Assembly (NCBI GenBank): GCA_002409975.1
Contig: DHOO01000056.1
Location: forward strand, 1 to 14,076
DNA from: Firmicutes bacterium UBA5388
Lineage (GTDB): Bacteria > Bacillota > UBA4882 > UBA10575
Length of the DNA: 14,076 bases
Direction of reading: 5' to 3'
Positions within the stretch are counted from its first letter, which is position 1. Each line of letters opens with the position of its first letter. Below, piece after piece: positions 1-7,408 of this stretch. The notes beneath the pieces were generated by a model. It made no database searches. It had not been told where the DNA came from and worked only from the letters and a program-made list of their open reading frames with translations. Made by a program: the position numbers and the translations under genes.

Positions 1-1194
1 CTATTCATATCTTAAACTCTCTACCGGATCTAATCCCGCGGCTTTCCAGGCCGGGTAGATACCAAAGAATAAGCCAATAGCCAGCGCACAGAGGACCGCC
101 ATTCCTACCGAAGCAGCGTTTACAGTAGCTGGCACCATCGTCACTGTCCGGATCAGAGTAGAGGCCAGGAGGCCTAAGCACAGCCCTAAGACACCACCAG
201 TTAAACAAAGCAGCATCGCTTCAATTAGGAACTGAAGAAGTAAATCTTTTTTCTTCGCGCCTAAGGCTTTCCTAATCCCAATCTCTCTGGTTCGTTCCTT
301 CACAGAAACAAGCATGATATTCATAATTCCAATGCCGCCCACTAACAAAGAAATACCCCCTAAACCAGCCAAAAATACAGAGAAGATCCGCAGACGATTT
401 ATCTCACTCTCCATTAATTCTTCCATTCCTTGGACCAGAAAGTTATTTTTAGGGCCATAAAGACGGGCAATAATACCTTTGATCTGACCGACGGCTGCTT
501 TGCTAAGTTCGATCTCGATGGGGTTTGCCAACAGCAAGGGGTAACCTTTCTGATTCCAAATCCGATGGAGGGCCTTTGCCGGCATATAAAGTCGCATATT
601 GTCAGTCAGATTAGTCCGAACAAAAGAACGATCGTCTTTCTTCTCCATCACCCCAATAACGAGAAATTTTCTCCCCTGAATTTTAATAGTATCCCCAATT
701 CCATTGCGGTTTTTGAAGAGTTTTTCATGCAGATCCCAACCTAAAACACAGACTTTCTTCCCAGTATTAGCTTCAAAGGTATTAAAAAAACGTCCCCGTA
801 TTAGTTTTAAACCTTGAACTGATAAGAAGCCCTCCCCTACCCCGGAAATGTTGATAAATAGGTATTCCCGCCCTGCTTTAACCTGTGAATTAGCCTGATT
901 GTAAGGGGTGATATTGGTTACCAGATCGCCCCCTTTTCTTATTTCTTCTATATCCCTCTCCTCTAAATTGCGCCGGACTTCATCCTCGTTGGTATAATCC
1001 CACTGAACAAAGATCATACTGGTTCCGATTGCCTGAAACTGTCCGGAAATAGTTGCGACAGCGCCGTTACCCACCGCTGTAAGAGTAATCACTGCGGCAA
1101 TGCCGATGATGATCCCTAACAGAGTTAGAAAGGAACGTAATTTATTAACCGTTAACTGACCGGCCGCCATCGTCGCAATTTCTGTAACTCTCAA
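1..1194 (-). CDS. FtsX/MacB-type ABC exporter permease (second of two)
   Basis: This is a membrane permease of a MacB/YknZ-type ABC exporter. A single N-terminal membrane helix (about residues 18-42, after LTVNKLRSFLTLLGIIIG) is followed by a large extracytoplasmic MacB core domain (about 45-265). Three C-terminal helices follow (about 270-300, 320-350, 360-387). The family signature GGIGIMNIMLVSVKERTREI and the ending DPVESLRYE are present. At 397 residues it is full length, and its TAG stop lies exactly at the window edge. The start is a TTG at 1194, chosen because a GGAGGAGG ribosome binding site sits 4-5 bases upstream. It follows the other permease gene after only 20 bases, so it is the last visible gene of the exporter operon. 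It aligns throughout with the neighbouring permease but is clearly diverged from it, so the two probably form a heterodimer. The transported substrate cannot be read from the sequence. Confidence 0.9.
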   Translation of the reverse strand: MRVTEIATMAAGQLTVNKLRSFLTLLGIIIGIAAVITLTAVGNGAVATISGQFQAIGTSMIFVQWDYTNEDEVRRNLEERDIEEIRKGGDLVTNITPYNQANSQVKAGREYLFINISGVGEGFLSVQGLKLIRGRFFNTFEANTGKKVCVLGWDLHEKLFKNRNGIGDTIKIQGRKFLVIGVMEKKDDRSFVRTNLTDNMRLYMPAKALHRIWNQKGYPLLLANPIEIELSKAAVGQIKGIIARLYGPKNNFLVQGMEELMESEINRLRIFSVFLAGLGGISLLVGGIGIMNIMLVSVKERTREIGIRKALGAKKKDLLLQFLIEAMLLCLTGGVLGLCLGLLASTLIRTVTMVPATVNAASVGMAVLCALAIGLFFGIYPAWKAAGLDPVESLRYE

Positions 1195-1214
1195 AGTTCC
1201 TCCTCCAATAACTA

Positions 1215-2417
1215 CTATTCATAACGCAAAGCTTCGATCGGATCCAACTTCGCCGCCTTCCAAGCCGGGAAAGCGCCAAAGAATAAACCCACACCTACGG
1301 CAAAAAGAAAAGCTATTCCTACTAAACCGGGGGTAATGACTAAACGCAGAGGGGTTTTCTGTTTTATTACAAAGCTAGCAACGAAACTAAACCCTGTGCC
1401 CAACAGTCCTCCCATTAAGCAGAGAGCTACCGCTTCAGTGATAAATTGCCACAAGATGGTAACGTTTTTCCCGCCAATTGCTTTCCGGATCCCAATCTCT
1501 CTAATCCGTTCCATTACCGTAACCAGCATAATATTCATAATCCCGATCCCGCCCACCAGAAGCGCAATCCCGCCAATTAGTCCTAACAGCGCAGTAATGA
1601 CTCCAGTAACCGTCTGCAGCGCTTTTAAAAGCTCTTCGGTATTAAAAATCTGAAAATCATTTTTAGACCCATATCTTTTGGCCAGCACACCTTTAATCAG
1701 GTTCGCGATTTTTTCTGTTCCCTGCAGATCGGAAGCAGTAATGTATAATCCATAATAATCATAGAACCTCATCACTCTTTGTAAGGTGCTAACCGGGAGA
1801 TAAAGATTTAACCCATTACTTTCAACCCCCAGCGAAATCGTGGAGCTCTTCTTTTCTAAAACACCGATTACCTGGTATTTCTCTCCGAAAAGTGTGACCA
1901 TCTTTCCTACCGGATTCAATTGGCCAAACAATTTCTCTCTAACTCGCCAGTCAAGAACTACGACTTTACGTCCAACCGCTAGATCCGCTTGGTTCAAAAA
2001 GCGACCGCGCTCTACTTTTAAGCCTTGGATCTGTAAAAAACCCGCAGTCGTCCCTGTCACCTGGGGAGCTGTTTTCTCCTTTAAATAGCGAATGGTAGTT
2101 TTCCCTCCAAAAATAAAAGGGACTACCTCTTCAATTCCCTCTCCACAGACCGCTTCAATGACACGTCGGTCAGCCTCTGTTAGAGCCTGCAGTTCTTTTC
2201 CGGTTTCCATGAAGATATTAGGAAAGACCATAATCATATTCGAACCGATACTCTCAAACTCGCGAAGGATCTCTGTTTTAAAACCGAGGCCCATCCCTAA
2301 CAGCGAAACTGTGGAGCCAATACCGATCGCCACCCCCAATAAAGTTAATACCGAACGGAGTTTGTTATTCCAGAGGTTGTCCCAAGCCATTCGCGCTGCT
2401 TCCAACAGCAAGATCAT
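1215..2417 (-). CDS. FtsX/MacB-type ABC exporter permease (first of two)
   Basis: This 400-residue membrane permease has the MacB/YknZ architecture: an N-terminal helix within LTLLGVAIGIGSTVSLLG, an extracytoplasmic domain of about 220 residues, and three C-terminal helices. The signature GGIGIMNIMLVTVMERIREI and the ending DPIEALRYE are diagnostic of the FtsX/MacB_PCD group. Its ATG overlaps the TGA stop of the upstream ATPase gene by four bases (ATGA), which implies translational coupling and a fixed ratio of ATPase to permease. The TAG stop is 20 bases before the second permease. In MacB of Gram-negative bacteria the ATPase and permease are one chain. Here they are separate genes, as in YknY/YknZ of B. 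subtilis. The family is certain; the substrate is unknown. Confidence 0.91.
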   Translation of the reverse strand: MILLLEAARMAWDNLWNNKLRSVLTLLGVAIGIGSTVSLLGMGLGFKTEILREFESIGSNMIMVFPNIFMETGKELQALTEADRRVIEAVCGEGIEEVVPFIFGGKTTIRYLKEKTAPQVTGTTAGFLQIQGLKVERGRFLNQADLAVGRKVVVLDWRVREKLFGQLNPVGKMVTLFGEKYQVIGVLEKKSSTISLGVESNGLNLYLPVSTLQRVMRFYDYYGLYITASDLQGTEKIANLIKGVLAKRYGSKNDFQIFNTEELLKALQTVTGVITALLGLIGGIALLVGGIGIMNIMLVTVMERIREIGIRKAIGGKNVTILWQFITEAVALCLMGGLLGTGFSFVASFVIKQKTPLRLVITPGLVGIAFLFAVGVGLFFGAFPAWKAAKLDPIEALRYE

Positions 2418-3112
2418 GGTGTTTCCACCATCCCTTTGCTTACTGCTTGATCACTGATAATTCTTCCGTCGCGAAAACAGATGGTACGTTGCGCGTAACT
2501 GGCAATCTCGGCATCGTGGGTCACAAGGAGAACCGTGATCCCCTGCTGGTTTAGGTTCTGTAAAATCATCATAATTTCCCGGCCAGAAGCGGAGTCAAGG
2601 TTACCCGTGGGTTCATCCGCCAGTATAATTGCGGGGCTATTAACTAACGCCCGGGCAATAGCTACCCGCTGCCGTTGCCCCCCCGAAAGTTCATTAGGAC
2701 GGTGATGCCAGCGATCACTTAAACCGACACTGGTTAACGCTGCCATCGCTTGTTCACGGCGCTCCCCTTTCCGGACCCCGGCGTAAATCATCGGTAGTTC
2801 TACATTCTGGAGAGCGGTACTCCTTGGTAGCAGATTAAAAGTCTGAAAAATAAAGCCGATCTTACGGTTTCTAATCTCCGCCAGCTGATTATCAGTTAAG
2901 GCGCTTACTTCTACTTTGTTCAGCCAATAACTTCCGGCTGTCGGCTGATCAAGGCAACCTAAGATGTTCATCAGGGTCGATTTACCGGAACCCGATGGGC
3001 CCATAATCGCAACAAACTCCCCAGTCGGGATCGATAGATTAACCTCAAATAAAGCCTGAACCTGTAAGGCCCCATTTTTATATACTTTATCAAGGTTTTC
3101 GACTCTAATCAT
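2414..3112 (-). CDS. MacB/LolD/YknY-type ABC exporter ATPase
   Basis: This is the cytoplasmic ATPase that powers the exporter encoded by its neighbours. All ABC motifs are intact in the 232 residues: Walker A GPSGSGKST (38-46), Q-loop FQTFNLLP (Q90), signature LSGGQRQR (142-149), Walker B IILADEPTGNLD with D166 and E167, and the switch histidine in VTHD (H199). The phrase DEPTGNLDSASG is typical of the MacB/LolD/FtsE group of mechanotransmission ATPases rather than of nutrient importers. The ATG at 3112 has a GGGAGGATAAA ribosome binding site. It lies 46 bases after the adaptor gene and overlaps the first permease gene by four bases. Family assignment is firm; a specific orthology to YknY rests on gene order. 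Confidence 0.93.
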   Translation of the reverse strand: MIRVENLDKVYKNGALQVQALFEVNLSIPTGEFVAIMGPSGSGKSTLMNILGCLDQPTAGSYWLNKVEVSALTDNQLAEIRNRKIGFIFQTFNLLPRSTALQNVELPMIYAGVRKGERREQAMAALTSVGLSDRWHHRPNELSGGQRQRVAIARALVNSPAIILADEPTGNLDSASGREIMMILQNLNQQGITVLLVTHDAEIASYAQRTICFRDGRIISDQAVSKGMVETP

Positions 3113-3158
3113 TTTATCCTCCCTGACTCCCCCGAAACGAATTGATACTTAGTTGTGC

Positions 3159-4349
3159 TTAGTTAGTAGTTTTTTTCGGTCTGACCTTAGTCCCGTCTTT
3201 AAGACGGATAATCGTATCGTAATCTCCGGAGATGTAAGGATCTCCTTCGTTTAGACCTTCTTTAATCTCTATACTGCTCTCATTACTTAAGCCGGTGATT
3301 ACCCGCGTCTTAACTGCTGTCCCGTCTACAACCATAAATACATACTTTCCTACTGCGCCTATGGATTCTTCCTCTTCCAGGACTGCTAATAATGGAAGTG
3401 TTAGCGTCTCCTTAACCCGAGCGGTTTCAATCTCTACATCGACCGTCATCCCTGGGCGCAGCTTTCCCATAGTATTATCAATCCGTATTTTTACGGGGAA
3501 AGTACATTCGTTTCCTTTAGTGATTCCCTTAAGGGCCACTTGTTCGACCGACCCTGTGAATTCCATTCCAGGGAGCCCATCATGGGTAATTCTAGCGACT
3601 TGTTCCGGATTAATCTGGGAAATATCAATCTCATCGACCCCAAATTCTACTGTCAGAGTTTCCAGGTTACCGATCTCACAAAGGAAAGTTCCCGGGACGA
3701 TACTCATTCCTTCTTTCACTGGGCAGTAGATAACCCGGCCATCTCGGGAAGCGGTTACTCTTGTGCCCGCCAGTTCTTGTTGGGCTGCCGCCAGCGAAAG
3801 TTGGGCTTCTTCCCGTTTAATGGTGACCAGCTTCTGCGTTTGCTCCCACCTAATTTCTGCTTGTTTTAATTTTAAAACAGCCTCTTCCAAACCCTCCTTC
3901 GTCGCAGCGCCCTGCCGATAAAGTAACGCTACCCGGTCATGAGCTTTACGGCAGGAGTCCACTACTAGCCTAGCTTCCTCCAGACTGGGAAGAGTAGAAT
4001 CAAATTCCGCCGCTTTTAAGGCATTCTCCGCACTGGTGACTGCTCTGCGAAAGTGACGATCATTGAAGGTCAAGAGGAGGTCACCTTTTTTGACCCAATC
4101 CCCTTCAAGTACATGAATTTTTGAGATCAAACCAGTAATCTCCGCTCTAATTTCTTCTTTTTCCTGAGTATCCGCCACTCCGCTTCCGGAAACAGTAGTC
4201 ACCAGTTCTTCCCGGGAGACGTTGCTGATCTCCACTACTGTGCCGGCGTTTTTATGTTTTTGTCCGGAACGCACCGCGATAATCACATAGATTAGAATCG
4301 CCAATCCAACTAAGGCAATCACTAGCCAACGCGGTTTTTTTCTTTTCAG
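3159..4349 (-). CDS. MacA/HlyD-family membrane fusion (adaptor) protein, YknX-like
   Basis: This adaptor subunit is anchored by one N-terminal helix (about residues 10-27) and projects outside the membrane. After the helix come the first half of a barrel-sandwich domain (about 60-98, with ITGLISKIHVLEGDWVKKGD), a long helical hairpin (about 98-190, rich in A/E/K/Q/L), the second half (VTASRDGRVIYCPVKEGMSI), and a beta-barrel and membrane-proximal region to the end. This is the standard MacA/HlyD layout. The first conventional start is a GTG at 4322, but it has no ribosome binding site and would remove the basic residues before the helix. A GAGGTGA site (4356-4362) lies six bases before an in-frame CTG at 4349, giving an N-terminus MKRKKPRWLV just ahead of the helix, so I place the start there. 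The start choice is inferred; the family is certain. Confidence 0.88.
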   Translation of the reverse strand: MKRKKPRWLVIALVGLAILIYVIIAVRSGQKHKNAGTVVEISNVSREELVTTVSGSGVADTQEKEEIRAEITGLISKIHVLEGDWVKKGDLLLTFNDRHFRRAVTSAENALKAAEFDSTLPSLEEARLVVDSCRKAHDRVALLYRQGAATKEGLEEAVLKLKQAEIRWEQTQKLVTIKREEAQLSLAAAQQELAGTRVTASRDGRVIYCPVKEGMSIVPGTFLCEIGNLETLTVEFGVDEIDISQINPEQVARITHDGLPGMEFTGSVEQVALKGITKGNECTFPVKIRIDNTMGKLRPGMTVDVEIETARVKETLTLPLLAVLEEEESIGAVGKYVFMVVDGTAVKTRVITGLSNESSIEIKEGLNEGDPYISGDYDTIIRLKDGTKVRPKKTTN

Positions 4350-4390
4350 GGTTAATCACCTCACTCGTTGCCACTGGTTTATTATCTTTA

Positions 4391-5080
4391 CTATTTTAAA
4401 AAGCGATAGGAAATTGAGACCATCAGCATACTATAACCTACTGTTACCGCCCAGCAAAAAATGGTAATCAAGGCGGCCTTAACCCGCGAGAGTTTAAAAG
4501 TTTTCTCTAAGCCCACCATTGTGAGGAATAGGTAAAAAAGAGTAAAAGGATTAATCTCTCCTAACAGTAACCCTAAAGGAGTAAAAAGACGTTCACTAAT
4601 CTCCATTCCCATTTCAAGCCCTAGGGGAGGAATGGCGCCTGTTAAAGTAGCCACGCTTCCCTGAAACAAGATCCGCATGGTTTGCGGAAGATAGAGATAG
4701 CCAACTACCGAGAGTACCGAGACAAATTTGGGAGCAATCCCCCCCAACATTTTAGCTAGTAAGGTAAAGACCCCGGCTCGGATTAACCAGAATAAGCCGC
4801 TTCCTAACACTCCGGTAATTAGTTGGCTAACTAGCTGAATATTTTTTCCCTGCATTTCCAGAGCCTCGGCATATTTCGGAAAAGTGTCAACTAAAACTTG
4901 GGTGCTTACTTTTCCCAGCAATAAAGAGAAAACCAGGGAAACAAGGAGAAATAATACGGGCCAACTAAAATCGGGGTGATGAGAAAGCCCTTCAAAAAGT
5001 TCCCCCGGCGCGGAAAAGAGCATCCCAAAACTTTTCCAGAAACCTATTTTCTTTTCCGGTAATACGATTGGCATCTCCAT
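4391..5080 (-). CDS. Yip1-family integral membrane protein, YknW-like
   Basis: This hydrophobic protein of about 229 residues has a short cytoplasmic N-terminus followed by five or so membrane segments. The opening pattern, W-K-S-F-x-M-L-F-S-A-P-G-E-L-F-E-G followed by a Trp-Pro at the first helix, is the hallmark of bacterial Yip1-domain proteins. It is the first gene of the exporter operon, 41 bases ahead of the adaptor. In B. subtilis the Yip1 protein YknW heads the yknWXYZ operon and assists assembly of that exporter, and the position here suggests the same role. A GTG in frame at 5089 is possible, but the ATG at 5080 has an AGAGGTG ribosome binding site at good spacing and is preferred. 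No catalytic motif is expected or seen. Confidence 0.82.
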   Translation of the reverse strand: MEMPIVLPEKKIGFWKSFGMLFSAPGELFEGLSHHPDFSWPVLFLLVSLVFSLLLGKVSTQVLVDTFPKYAEALEMQGKNIQLVSQLITGVLGSGLFWLIRAGVFTLLAKMLGGIAPKFVSVLSVVGYLYLPQTMRILFQGSVATLTGAIPPLGLEMGMEISERLFTPLGLLLGEINPFTLFYLFLTMVGLEKTFKLSRVKAALITIFCWAVTVGYSMLMVSISYRFLK

Positions 5081-5257
5081 CAAGAACACCTCTTCACTTG
5101 GTTTTTTTAATAATAAGCTGATTAATCTTATTCTATTTTCCCCCTTTTCTTGGATATTCCTTTTTTAAAAGTATTTTTCATCGCCAAGCTTGTCTCTACC
5201 GTCAGGATCGGTCCAGTTTTTGGCCAAATTATGTAGAAATAAATAGCTGTATTTTAA

Positions 5258-5294
5258 AAAACCAGCGGGGCGGTTAGCCGCCTCCGCTGGTTTT
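5258..5294 (-). terminator. Strong intrinsic terminator after wecA (potentially bidirectional)
   Basis: A near-perfect hairpin has arms AAAACCAGCGG plus GGCGG on one side and CCGCC plus CCGCTGGTTTT on the other. It has a four-base loop TTAG and one bulged T: 16 base pairs in all. On the minus strand the stem is followed by a run of six T, which suits the end of the wecA transcript. The plus strand carries TTTT after the stem, so it could also act in the other direction. It separates wecA from the exporter operon. Confidence 0.85.
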
Positions 5295-5400
5295 AATTGT
5301 TATATCCCTTTAACCAATAGCCGGGTTCTTTGTTTAGTTACATTACAGCTATTATTAAAATCTCTTCATCTGAAACTCCATAAGGAAAACGATTGGTCAA
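5293..5400 (-). pseudogene. C-terminal remnant of a RelE/ParE-family toxin gene
   Basis: Read on the minus strand from 5400, one frame gives NRFPYGVSDEEILIIAVM, then a TAA stop at 5338-5340, then LNKEPGYWLKGYNN and a final stop. One class of RelE/ParE toxins ends with a pattern like RFPYG(I/V)-x(n)-DEILI(L/I)AVMH-L-x-R-x-PGYW. The fragment reproduces this, but the histidine codon position is a stop and a few residues after FPYGV are missing. Nothing upstream in the frame resembles the rest of a toxin, and no antitoxin gene is present, so this is a dead 3-prime fragment. The family call rests on recalled consensus, not on an alignment. Confidence 0.6.
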
Positions 5401-5451
5401 ACAAAAAATTCCCTCTAAAAAACCTGCAGTAATTTTACCCTAACTCGGTTC

Positions 5452-6546
5452 TTAGCGCCGATGTTGACCAGCAATAGAAGAATACTGTTTTTCTTCCTTT
5501 TCTTGAGCGGCGCTCTGCATATAGCGCAGCCCCTTTAAACAAAAAAAGATCACGACAAAACCGGTTAGTAAAATTAGAACCCCAATCAGAACCGTAACCC
5601 GGGAAAGAAAAATCGAGGCCAGCCCCGAAAGCAGACTTAACCCATAAAGCAGCAGCACAGCCTTTCTCATGCCCAGCCCAGAGGTGAGCAGTAAGTGATG
5701 AATGTGATAGCGATCACCAACAGTAATGGGACAACCTCCTCGCCACCGGCGCCATACCGCCCACAGTGTATCTAGAAAAGGAATACCCATCGCAAAAACA
5801 GGAATCGCTAAGGCAAGAACAGTAGGTAACTTTAAAGCGCCCATTACTGAGATCACCCCCAGGATGTAACCGAGAAAATAAGCGCCGGAATTACCCATAA
5901 AGATACGAGCAGGATAAAAATTATAGGGAAGAAAACCAAGTAAGACGCCGATCAGAATAGCGCAGAGAAAGACCGCAGCCGATTGCCCGAGCCCAATCCC
6001 GATTATTAAGAGACTTACTCCGGCAATCGCCGAGATCCCTGCGGCCAATCCATCGAGACCATCGATCAGGTTAATTATATTAATGGTTACTAACAGCCAA
6101 AGAACGGTTAAGGGATACCCGACCCAACCTAAAGCGATCATCTCGCCAAAGGGATTAGTTAGATATTGAACCCGCACCCCGGCATAAGTGATAAAAGTGG
6201 CAATCGCTAATTGGACCAGTACTTTAAACCCGGCCGATAAATCATATTTATCATCGAAAAATCCAAGCGTCAAAATTAAGATACCCCCACTTAAGATCGG
6301 GGCAAGATAAGGAAAGGAAAATCCTCCGGTCAGAACCAAGGTCATGCTAAAAGCGGTAAAAATAGCCAAACCCCCTGAAAAGGGTCGAGAGATCGAATGT
6401 ACTCTTCGCTCCCGTGGTAGATCAAGCATCCCCCATTTACATCCCGTTTTTATCCAAAAACCTGTTAACGCCAGCGACAGAAGGAAACCAATCCCGGAGA
6501 GCATAAAAAGGTTCCAACCATAAACAGCCCATCTCACTCTATTCAC
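5452..6546 (-). CDS. wecA: WecA/TagO/MraY-family undecaprenyl-phosphate sugar-1-phosphate transferase
   Basis: This polytopic enzyme transfers a sugar phosphate, most likely GlcNAc-1-phosphate, from UDP-sugar to undecaprenyl phosphate. That is the first membrane step of teichoic acid or other surface glycan synthesis. The 364 residues contain about ten to eleven membrane helices and the family motifs in order: LDLPRERRVHS near residue 41, FFDDK with the metal-binding Asp pair (98-99), NLIDGLDGLAAG (159-170), MGNSGAYFLG (217-226), and the HIHH sugar-recognition loop (281-284). The GTG at 6546 has AAGGTGAGG just upstream. An alternative ATG at codon 15 would match the usual family N-terminus better but lacks a clear ribosome binding site. 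It is 208 bases after upp, with a structured repeat element between them, so it may have its own promoter. The exact sugar is inferred from family membership. Confidence 0.9.
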   Translation of the reverse strand: MNRVRWAVYGWNLFMLSGIGFLLSLALTGFWIKTGCKWGMLDLPRERRVHSISRPFSGGLAIFTAFSMTLVLTGGFSFPYLAPILSGGILILTLGFFDDKYDLSAGFKVLVQLAIATFITYAGVRVQYLTNPFGEMIALGWVGYPLTVLWLLVTINIINLIDGLDGLAAGISAIAGVSLLIIGIGLGQSAAVFLCAILIGVLLGFLPYNFYPARIFMGNSGAYFLGYILGVISVMGALKLPTVLALAIPVFAMGIPFLDTLWAVWRRWRGGCPITVGDRYHIHHLLLTSGLGMRKAVLLLYGLSLLSGLASIFLSRVTVLIGVLILLTGFVVIFFCLKGLRYMQSAAQEKEEKQYSSIAGQHRR

Positions 6547-6618
6547 CCCCTCACCTTGAGCTCTGCCGGAACAATTTTTTATTCAATATAAAAAGTAAAC
6601 TGTTTCTAAGGTTGAAGA

Positions 6619-6746
6619 AATTGCATAATTGATTGCTCACAAGAAAACTCCTTGTCAAGGCGGGCGGTAGCCAGCGTGAGCGACTACCTAATAAAAGCCA
6701 AGCGCTTTATTGTGGTTAAATAAAGCCTTAAGGTAATTATGCAATT
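6619..6746. repeat. 128-bp element bounded by 12-bp perfect inverted repeats (MITE-like)
   Basis: The sequence AATTGCATAATT at 6619-6630 is exactly mirrored by AATTATGCAATT at 6735-6746. Between them lie a CCTTGTCAAGG palindrome (6650-6660), a 31-bp repeat found again at 13781-13811, an 8-bp perfect hairpin (6704-6711 with 6719-6726), and a CCTTAAGG palindrome (6726-6733). No open reading frame is inside. The compact inverted-repeat structure resembles a miniature non-autonomous element or a structured intergenic repeat. I see no clear target-site duplication next to the ends, so the transposon reading is only inference. Confidence 0.55.
6660..6690 (+). repeat. 31-bp dispersed repeat, copy 1
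   Basis: These bases (starting GCGGGCGGTAG and ending GCGACTACCTA) match 13781-13811 in the same orientation with a single A/G difference. The repeat can fold: GGTAG near its start pairs with CTACC near its end. This copy lies inside the inverted-repeat element between upp and wecA. Confidence 0.85.
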
Positions 6747-6754
6747 CCCTCAGA

Positions 6755-7384
6755 TTATTTTGTGCCAAAAAGCCGATCACCGGCATCACCCAGACCGGGG
6801 ATAATATACCCATGGCTGTCAAGACGCTCATCAATGGCTGCTACAAAAATCTCCACATCCGGATGATCTTTCTGGAGTTGAGCCACACCTTCGGGGGCAG
6901 CGATTAAGCTCATTAATTTAATGTTTTTCGTTCCACGCTGCTTAATAAAATTAATAGCTGCGGAAGCGGAACCTCCAGTAGCGAGCATTGGATCAACTAA
7001 AATCATATCCCGTTCCTGAATATCCATCGGCAGTTTGCAATAATATTCCACCGGCTGAAGGGTATTGGGATCGCGATACAACCCGATGTGCCCCATTTTG
7101 GCGGCGGGAATCAACTTCATGATTCCATCAGCCATGACCAAACCAGCTCGGAGGATTGGCACTATTGCAATCTTCTTTCCAGAGATCACTTTAGCTTTTG
7201 CCTTAGCAATCGGAGTTTCAACCTCTACCTCTTGTAAGGGAAAATCCCTGGTTACCTCGTAGGCCATCAGGGTGGCTATCTCCTCCACCAGCTCTCTAAA
7301 CTCTTTTGGTCCAGTGGCCACATCTCTAATAATAGTTAATTTATGTTGAATTAAAGGATGTTCAATTAGATGTACTGACCCCAT
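6755..7384 (-). CDS. upp: Uracil phosphoribosyltransferase
   Basis: This cytoplasmic pyrimidine-salvage enzyme converts uracil and PRPP to UMP and pyrophosphate. The 209 residues are the normal length for bacterial Upp. The PRPP-binding loop DPMLATGGSA (131-140) is intact, as are the upstream VPILRAGLVMADG segment and the uracil-binding C-terminus GLGDAGDRLFGT (197-208). The ATG at 7384 follows an AAAAGGGG ribosome binding site. It sits 24 bases after the phosphatase-RpiB gene, so it is probably cotranscribed. Upp near RpiB and YwlE is a recurring Firmicutes arrangement (ywlE-ywlF-ywlG-glyA-upp in B. subtilis). No PyrR-binding leader or other attenuator was seen directly upstream. Confidence 0.97.
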   Translation of the reverse strand: MGSVHLIEHPLIQHKLTIIRDVATGPKEFRELVEEIATLMAYEVTRDFPLQEVEVETPIAKAKAKVISGKKIAIVPILRAGLVMADGIMKLIPAAKMGHIGLYRDPNTLQPVEYYCKLPMDIQERDMILVDPMLATGGSASAAINFIKQRGTKNIKLMSLIAAPEGVAQLQKDHPDVEIFVAAIDERLDSHGYIIPGLGDAGDRLFGTK

Positions 7385-7408
7385 CAGTGGAAGCCCCCTT
7401 TTCTCTGC

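Larger units (their letters stand above)
5081..5451. other. Intergenic region between wecA and the exporter operon
   Basis: This 371-base gap holds a decayed toxin fragment (5293-5400) and a strong terminator hairpin (5258-5294), both downstream of wecA. The remaining part, 5090-5250, is AT-rich and must carry the promoter of the exporter operon. I could not pick out a convincing -35/-10 pair there. No intact small gene is visible on either strand. Confidence 0.6.

Noticed and set aside
430..744. Plus-strand open frames opposite the permease, adaptor and other minus-strand genes
   Set aside because: They lie antisense to well-supported genes, have no ribosome binding sites and resemble no protein family.
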